From Pseudooctadecabacter sp. (lineage in GTDB: Bacteria; Pseudomonadota; Alphaproteobacteria; Rhodobacterales; Rhodobacteraceae), in NCBI RefSeq assembly GCF_020627745.1, contig NZ_JAHDGE010000015.1, positions 1 to 58,643 of the forward strand: a stretch of DNA of 58,643 nt, given 5' to 3'. How positions within the stretch are numbered: the first letter of the stretch is position 1; the number at the start of each line of letters is the position of its first letter. Shown one piece after another: positions 53,931 to 58,643 of this stretch. The notes under the pieces are model-generated. The model was not told where the DNA came from, made no database searches, and saw only the letters and a program-made list of their open reading frames with translations. Position numbers and translations under genes: made by a program.

Positions 53931-56578
53931 CCCTGCAAGACAGCCTCAGCCGCGGCGATCGCTGCATCGGCGTTGGCCGCATCCTTGGCCCCGCCCTGCG
54001 CCATATCCGGACGGCCACCGCCGCCCTTGCCACCCAGTTCGACCACGGCGGCCTTGACCAGATCAACAGCACTGACCTTGTCTGTCAGATCCGAGGTCAC
54101 CCCCGCCGCCACGGCGACCTTGCCGTCGGCATCGGCAATCAACAGGACAGCGCCGCTGCCCATGGCGGATTTCATCTCGTCAATCATGCCGGGCAAATCC
54201 TTGCCGGTGACGCCCTGCATGACTTGCGCCTTGAACGCCACGCCGTTGATGGTCTTGGCCGCATCCGCCTCGGCCTTGCCGCCGCCCATCGCCAGTTCGC
54301 GACGCAGCTGTGCCACCTCATTGGTCAGCGCCTTGCGCTCCTCCAGCAGGGATTTCACGCGCTCGGGCACCTCAGCCGCCTGCGTTTTCAGCGCCAGCGC
54401 CGTTTGCGCGAGGGTCTGGTCCTGCCCTTGCAGATAGTCCAGCGCCGCCTGCCCCGTCAGCGCCTCGATCCGGCGCACACCGGCCGAGGACGCACTGTCA
54501 CCCAAAGTCACAAAAGCACCAATGTCGCCCGTCTGGCGCACATGGGTGCCGCCACAGAGCTCCAACGACCAAGTGTCGCCGTTCACGCCCTTGCCCGTGG
54601 GCGCACGGCCCATCGACACCACGCGAACCTCATCACCGTACTTTTCCCCGAACAGCGCCTGCGCACCAAGCGCACGGGCATCATCCGGCGTCATAATGCG
54701 CGTTTCCACAGCCGTGTTCTGGCGGATCATCGCGTTGACCTGTGCTTCGATCTTGCGCAGATCCTCAAGGCTGACCGCCGCGTTGTGGCTGAAATCAAAC
54801 CGCAAACGATCCGGCGCATTGAGCGACCCGCGCTGCGCCACGTGATCGCCCAAAGCCTCACGCAGGGCTTCGTGCAACAGGTGCGTGGCCGAATGGTTCG
54901 CACGGATGTCCGACCGGCGCCCGTGGTCGACCGCCAGTTCCGCGCCTTGGCCACGTGTCAGCGTGCCTTCGGTCACTTTGGCCATGTGCAAGAAGACGCC
55001 TGCGACCTTCTTGGTGTCGGTCACCTGCGCCACGCCGCTGTCGGTCTTGACGGTGCCGGTGTCGCCCACCTGACCACCGGATTCCGCATAGAACGGCGAC
55101 TGGTTGAAAACCAAAGCGACCTCATCGCCGACCGACGCCGCATCCACCGCGTCCGCGCCCTTGACCACCGCCAAAAGCTGCCCCTCAGCCGTCTCGGTTT
55201 CGTAGCCAAGGAATTCCGTCGGCCCATGTTGATCGGCCAGATCAAACCAGATCGCCGCATCGGCAGCCGCCCCCGTGCCGGACCATGCCGCACGCGCCTT
55301 GGCCTTCTGGGCCTCCATCGCGGCGTCGAAACCTTCGGTGTCTACACCGCGCCCCTTTTCGCGCAGCGCATCCTGCGTCAGATCGAGGGGGAAGCCATAG
55401 GTATCATAGAGCTTGAACGCCGTCTCACCGGGCAAATCCGCACCCTCGGCCACATCCTCCAGCGCGTCATCCAGCAGTTTGAGGCCACGGTCCAGCGTGG
55501 TCTTGAACCGGATTTCTTCATTCAAAAGTGTATCTTCGATCAGGGTCTGACCTTGGCCCAATTCCGGGTAGGCCGCGCCCATCTCGCGCACCAATGCGGG
55601 CACCAGACGGTGCATCACGGGGTCCTGCGCGCCCAGCAAATGCGCATGGCGCATGGCGCGGCGCATGATGCGGCGCAACACATAGCCGCGCCCCTCGTTC
55701 GACGGCAGCACGCCTTCTGCGATCAGGAAAGACGTCGACCGCAAATGGTCCGCGATCACGCGGTGATGCACGTTCTGATCCCCGAACGGATCGGTGGACG
55801 TGGCATGGGCCGACGCCTCGATCAGGGCTTTGAACAGGTCCGTTTCATAATTGTCATGCCCGCCCTGCAACAGCGCGCCAATCCGTTCCAGCCCCATGCC
55901 GGTGTCGATCGACTGCATCTCAAGGGGTTTCATCGTGCCGTCTTCGAACTGTTCATTCTGCATGAACACGACGTTCCAAATCTCAATAAACCGGTCGCCG
56001 TCTTCATCCGCAGATCCGGGCGGCCCACCCCAGATGTGATCGCCGTGATCGTAGAAAATTTCCGTACACGGACCACAGGGCCCCGTAGGCCCCATCCGCC
56101 AGAAATTGTCATCCGTGGCGATGCGGATGATGCGGTCTTCGGGCACGCCAATCTTGCGCCACATCTCAAAGGCTTCATCATCGGTGTGATAGACCGTTGT
56201 CAGCAGCTTCGACTTATCAATCCCGAAATCCTTGGTCAGCAATTCCCACGCAAAGGGAATGGCCTCGGTCTTGAAATAATCCCCGAAGGAAAAATTCCCC
56301 AGCATCTCGAAAAACGTGTGATGGCGCGCGGTATAGCCCACGTTATCAAGGTCATTATGCTTGCCACCGGCACGCACGCACTTCTGGCTGGTGGTCGCAC
56401 GCTGATAGGCGCCGCTTTCCACACCGGTAAAGCGGTTCTTGAACTGCACCATGCCCGAATTGGTGAACATCAACGTCGGATCATTGCGCGGCACCAGCGG
56501 GCTGGAGGCCACAACCTCATGCCCCTGCCGTTTGAAATAATCAAGAAACGTCGAACGAATGTCGCTGAGGCTGGTCAT
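53927..56578 (-). CDS. alaS: Alanine-tRNA ligase
   Basis: Charges tRNA-Ala and edits mischarged serine or glycine. 883 residues, full length. Motif 1-3 regions of a class II synthetase are present ([38 protein letters not shown]), followed by the editing domain ([29 protein letters not shown]) and the C-terminal C-Ala domain with a glycine-rich end ([15 protein letters not shown]). The ATG at 56578 starts [15 protein letters not shown]. It is downstream of recA, a common alphaproteobacterial order. Confidence 0.97.
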   Translation of the reverse strand: MTSLSDIRSTFLDYFKRQGHEVVASSPLVPRNDPTLMFTNSGMVQFKNRFTGVESGAYQRATTSQKCVRAGGKHNDLDNVGYTARHHTFFEMLGNFSFGDYFKTEAIPFAWELLTKDFGIDKSKLLTTVYHTDDEAFEMWRKIGVPEDRIIRIATDDNFWRMGPTGPCGPCTEIFYDHGDHIWGGPPGSADEDGDRFIEIWNVVFMQNEQFEDGTMKPLEMQSIDTGMGLERIGALLQGGHDNYETDLFKALIEASAHATSTDPFGDQNVHHRVIADHLRSTSFLIAEGVLPSNEGRGYVLRRIMRRAMRHAHLLGAQDPVMHRLVPALVREMGAAYPELGQGQTLIEDTLLNEEIRFKTTLDRGLKLLDDALEDVAEGADLPGETAFKLYDTYGFPLDLTQDALREKGRGVDTEGFDAAMEAQKAKARAAWSGTGAAADAAIWFDLADQHGPTEFLGYETETAEGQLLAVVKGADAVDAASVGDEVALVFNQSPFYAESGGQVGDTGTVKTDSGVAQVTDTKKVAGVFLHMAKVTEGTLTRGQGAELAVDHGRRSDIRANHSATHLLHEALREALGDHVAQRGSLNAPDRLRFDFSHNAAVSLEDLRKIEAQVNAMIRQNTAVETRIMTPDDARALGAQALFGEKYGDEVRVVSMGRAPTGKGVNGDTWSLELCGGTHVRQTGDIGAFVTLGDSASSAGVRRIEALTGQAALDYLQGQDQTLAQTALALKTQAAEVPERVKSLLEERKALTNEVAQLRRELAMGGGKAEADAAKTINGVAFKAQVMQGVTGKDLPGMIDEMKSAMGSGAVLLIADADGKVAVAAGVTSDLTDKVSAVDLVKAAVVELGGKGGGGRPDMAQGGAKDAANADAAIAAAEAVLQG

Positions 56579-56663
56579 GGGAAGTCGGTCCTTACAAACT
56601 GTCCCGCCTCAAATAGCCCTGCGGTCCCGCACTGTCCACAGCCGCCGCGCGCCCCTTGTCTTT

Positions 56664-56713
56664 GTCTTGTAAATATCCCGGGGGAGCGCGGAACGCGCGG
56701 GGGCAGCGCCCCC
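56664..56713. repeat. GC-rich dispersed repeat copy between recA and alaS
   Basis: GTCTTGTAAATATCCCGGGGGA, then GCGCGGAACGCGC and the hairpin core GGGGGC-AGC-GCCCCC. A second partial core (GGCAGCGCCCCC) follows at 56727-56738. Confidence 0.6.
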
Positions 56714-56747
56714 AAATCGAAACAGTGGCAGCGCCCCCTAACCAAAC

Positions 56748-56775
56748 AAAAAAGCCGGCCCCAAGGGGGCCGACC
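56748..56775 (-). terminator. Rho-independent terminator of recA
   Basis: On the minus strand GTCGGCCCC pairs with GGGGCCGGC (one T-G pair), followed by TTTTTT (56753-56748). It lies 24 bases after the recA stop. Confidence 0.88.
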
Positions 56776-56798
56776 TTTATCTCACATCGCAGCGCGGA

Positions 56799-57878
56799 TC
56801 AGTCTTCCAGAAGCGCGCCGTCATCCTTTTCGTCCGCACCGGGCTGGAAATCAAAATCCAACCCGTGGGCCGCGCGGATCTTGTCCTCAATCTCCAGCGC
56901 GGTGTTGGTGTTTTCCTTAAGGTAGGTCTTGGCGTTTTCACGCCCCTGCCCGATCCGTTCATCCCCGTATGAGAACCACGACCCTGATTTTTCAACCACA
57001 CCGGCCTTCACAACAAGGTCCAGCAGTTCCCCCATCTTCGAGATGCCTTCGCCATACATGATGTCGAACTCCACCTGTTTGAACGGTGGCGCGACCTTGT
57101 TCTTGACGACCTTGACGCGGGTGGCGTTGCCCACAACCTCATCACGGTCCTTCAGCGCGCCGATGCGGCGGATATCCAACCGGACGGAGGAGTAGAATTT
57201 CAGCGCGTTGCCACCCGTCGTCGTCTCGGGGGATCCGAACATGACGCCAATTTTCATGCGGATCTGGTTGATGAAGATAACCGTGCAATTCGTGCGGTTG
57301 ATCGACCCGGTCAGCTTGCGCATCGCCTGGGACATCAGACGTGCATGCACGCCAACAGAACTGTCGCCCATGTCGCCCTCAAGTTCGGACTTGGGCGTCA
57401 AAGCGGCGACGCTGTCGACCACAATCATCGACACCGCACCGGACCGCACCAGCGTGTCCACAATCTCAAGCGCCTGTTCACCGGTGTCGGGCTGTGAAAT
57501 CAGCAACTCGTCCAGATTGACACCCAGCTTTTTGGCATACCCTGGGTCAAGCGCGTGTTCGGCGTCCACAAAGGCACAGACGCCGCCCTTTTTCTGCTCT
57601 TCAGCGACGCAATGCAGCGTCAGCGTGGTCTTGCCGGAGGATTCCGGCCCATAAATCTCGACGATCCGGCCTTTCGGAATGCCGCCAATGCCAAGGGCAA
57701 TATCAAGGCCAAGTGACCCTGTGGATGTGCTTTCAATCTCCTGCACGGCATTGCCGCCCAGCGTCATGATGGATCCCTTGCCGAACTGACGTTCGATCTG
57801 GGCCAGCGCTGAATCCAGCGCCTTTTGTTTGTCCGAAGACTTCTTGTCTGCCATCTTGAAAAGCTCTGCCGTTGCCAT
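56799..57878 (-). CDS. recA: Recombinase A
   Basis: Strand exchange in homologous recombination and co-protease that triggers LexA cleavage. 359 residues. Walker [75 protein letters not shown] and the acidic C-terminus ([11 protein letters not shown]) are all present. The start at 57878 ([14 protein letters not shown]) is the usual alphaproteobacterial N-terminus; MADKKS at 57854 is the alternative. A perfect SOS box lies 51 bases upstream. Confidence 0.98.
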   Translation of the reverse strand: MATAELFKMADKKSSDKQKALDSALAQIERQFGKGSIMTLGGNAVQEIESTSTGSLGLDIALGIGGIPKGRIVEIYGPESSGKTTLTLHCVAEEQKKGGVCAFVDAEHALDPGYAKKLGVNLDELLISQPDTGEQALEIVDTLVRSGAVSMIVVDSVAALTPKSELEGDMGDSSVGVHARLMSQAMRKLTGSINRTNCTVIFINQIRMKIGVMFGSPETTTGGNALKFYSSVRLDIRRIGALKDRDEVVGNATRVKVVKNKVAPPFKQVEFDIMYGEGISKMGELLDLVVKAGVVEKSGSWFSYGDERIGQGRENAKTYLKENTNTALEIEDKIRAAHGLDFDFQPGADEKDDGALLED

Positions 57879-57928
57879 GATTTGCGTCCTTATCCCATGC
57901 CCCTCAAGGGGCTGCAATTGATTGCTTC

Positions 57929-57943
57929 GTTCACCTCTTGTTC
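57929..57943. promoter_or_regulatory. Alphaproteobacterial LexA (SOS) box of recA
   Basis: GTTC-ACCTCTT-GTTC, an exact match to the GTTC-N7-GTTC direct repeat bound by LexA in alphaproteobacteria. It lies 51 bases before the recA start codon. Confidence 0.88.
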
Positions 57944-58060
57944 TCACTCTTATGAGATCAAAAAGAGAACATTGCAATTAAAATCGTTCACATCTCACCT
58001 TTCGCCAAGATTGGTTAAAGAGTAGTTTACACCAAAGATCGGGAGGAGTGACGGCCCCAA

Positions 58061-58643
58061 ATGCTTGTTTTCGCGAAAGAAAAACTGGTCTTTCTGGCCG
58101 CCCCAAAGACCGGAACCACCGCATTGGAGGGCGCACTGGCGCCACATGCGGATGTTGTCATGCGCAATCCGCCGATTCTCAAACACACGCCCGCCTATAG
58201 ATATCACCTCCGTCTGCGCCCCTATTTCGAGGTCTCGGGCCTGAAGGATCTGTCGCTGGTCTGTGCGCTGCGCGAACCGGTCAGCTGGCTGGGAAGCTGG
58301 TACAGATACCGCCAGCGCCCCGATCTCGACGGGGCGGCCAACAGCACCAGGGATGTCACCTTCGACCGCTTTGTCGATGAATACTGCAAAGGCGCGCCTG
58401 CGCCCTTCTCGGACACATTGGGATATCCGCCCAAATTCATTCGCCAGACCGACGACATCATTGTGGACCACCTGTTTCAGTATGAACAAATGGACAAACT
58501 GGTCGCCTTTTTCGAGGAGCGGCTGGATGTCTCATTAAACCTCAAGCAGATCAACGTATCGCCTGCCGGCAATCTGGATCTATCGGCCAAAACCGAAGCC
58601 AAGCTGCGCCGCAAACGCGCGCAGATGTTCGACGACTGGGAAA
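58061..58643 (+). CDS. Sulfotransferase-family protein (3' end outside the window)
   Basis: 194 codons are visible, with no stop. The PAPS-binding 5' motif is seen in FLAAPKTGTTALEGAL (residues 11-26) and the 3'-phosphate motif in LREPVSWLGSWYRY (about residues 70-83). Family members sulphate carbohydrates, lipids or small molecules; the acceptor is unknown. GGGAGGAG lies 13 bases before the ATG, somewhat far. It is divergent from recA across the SOS box, so LexA could touch this promoter too, but this is speculative. Confidence 0.85.
   Translation, partial: MLVFAKEKLVFLAAPKTGTTALEGALAPHADVVMRNPPILKHTPAYRYHLRLRPYFEVSGLKDLSLVCALREPVSWLGSWYRYRQRPDLDGAANSTRDVTFDRFVDEYCKGAPAPFSDTLGYPPKFIRQTDDIIVDHLFQYEQMDKLVAFFEERLDVSLNLKQINVSPAGNLDLSAKTEAKLRRKRAQMFDDWE

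Overview
The window is about 58.6 kb of GC-rich, tightly packed bacterial chromosome. Gene content and protein sequences point to an alphaproteobacterium of the Rhodobacteraceae (Roseobacter group). The markers are an IscR with a single cysteine heading a mixed isc/suf operon, a GTTC-N7-GTTC SOS box at recA, a Hint_2-domain exported protein, a fused two-ATPase peptide ABC transporter subunit, and a candidate small RNA with a CUUCCUCCC loop. No phage, transposase, CRISPR array or rRNA operon is seen. The one tRNA is tRNA-Arg(CCG).

Layout. 1-4.1 kb: pyrH, a secreted protein of unknown function and frr run leftward, divergent from miaA and an AraC-type regulator. 4.3-10.8 kb: a complete oligopeptide-type ABC importer (Tat-exported binding protein, two permeases, one fused double ATPase) closed by a strong terminator. 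10.8-18.3 kb: a small lytic transglycosylase, ssb, aroK-aroB, then a rightward cluster of a 51-residue membrane protein, a 526-residue exported protein, a XerD-type recombinase, a CorC-type membrane protein and a tiny lipoprotein. 18.4-26.3 kb is an envelope neighbourhood: a HerA-like DUF853 ATPase, two candidate sRNAs, an IalB-family protein, a ketosynthase-ACP-LpxD cluster, and an L,D-transpeptidase divergent from a MepK-like endopeptidase. 26.4-35 kb is accessory: an animal-type haem peroxidase fused to GRGDD repeats and a Hint domain, an IorAB-type molybdenum hydroxylase with a divergent TetR regulator, and a PAS-GGDEF-EAL protein.

35-46 kb holds the iron-sulphur assembly operon, read leftward: iscR, a short IscS-like desulfurase, sufB, FkbM methyltransferase, polysaccharide pyruvyl transferase, a membrane protein, sufC, sufD, two YIP1-like membrane proteins, sufS. 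The FkbM/pyruvyl-transferase pair between sufB and sufC is unexpected. A TTAGAA-N3-TTCTAA palindrome lies in the iscR promoter and a near copy lies inside the IscS-like gene. 46.3-53.2 kb is rightward housekeeping: alpha/beta hydrolase, two small unknowns, a tandem-HD phosphohydrolase, icd, YitT-like and SMR-like membrane proteins, typA. 53.4-57.9 kb is leftward: MOSC protein, alaS, recA. The window ends inside a sulfotransferase-like gene.

The best candidates for novelty are the peroxidase-Hint fusion, a three-unit tandem hairpin repeat beside typA with partly compensated stem changes, the anti-Shine-Dalgarno-loop sRNA, the glycan-type genes inside the suf operon, and the internal IscR-like site. 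All functions are read from sequence alone; no database search was run.
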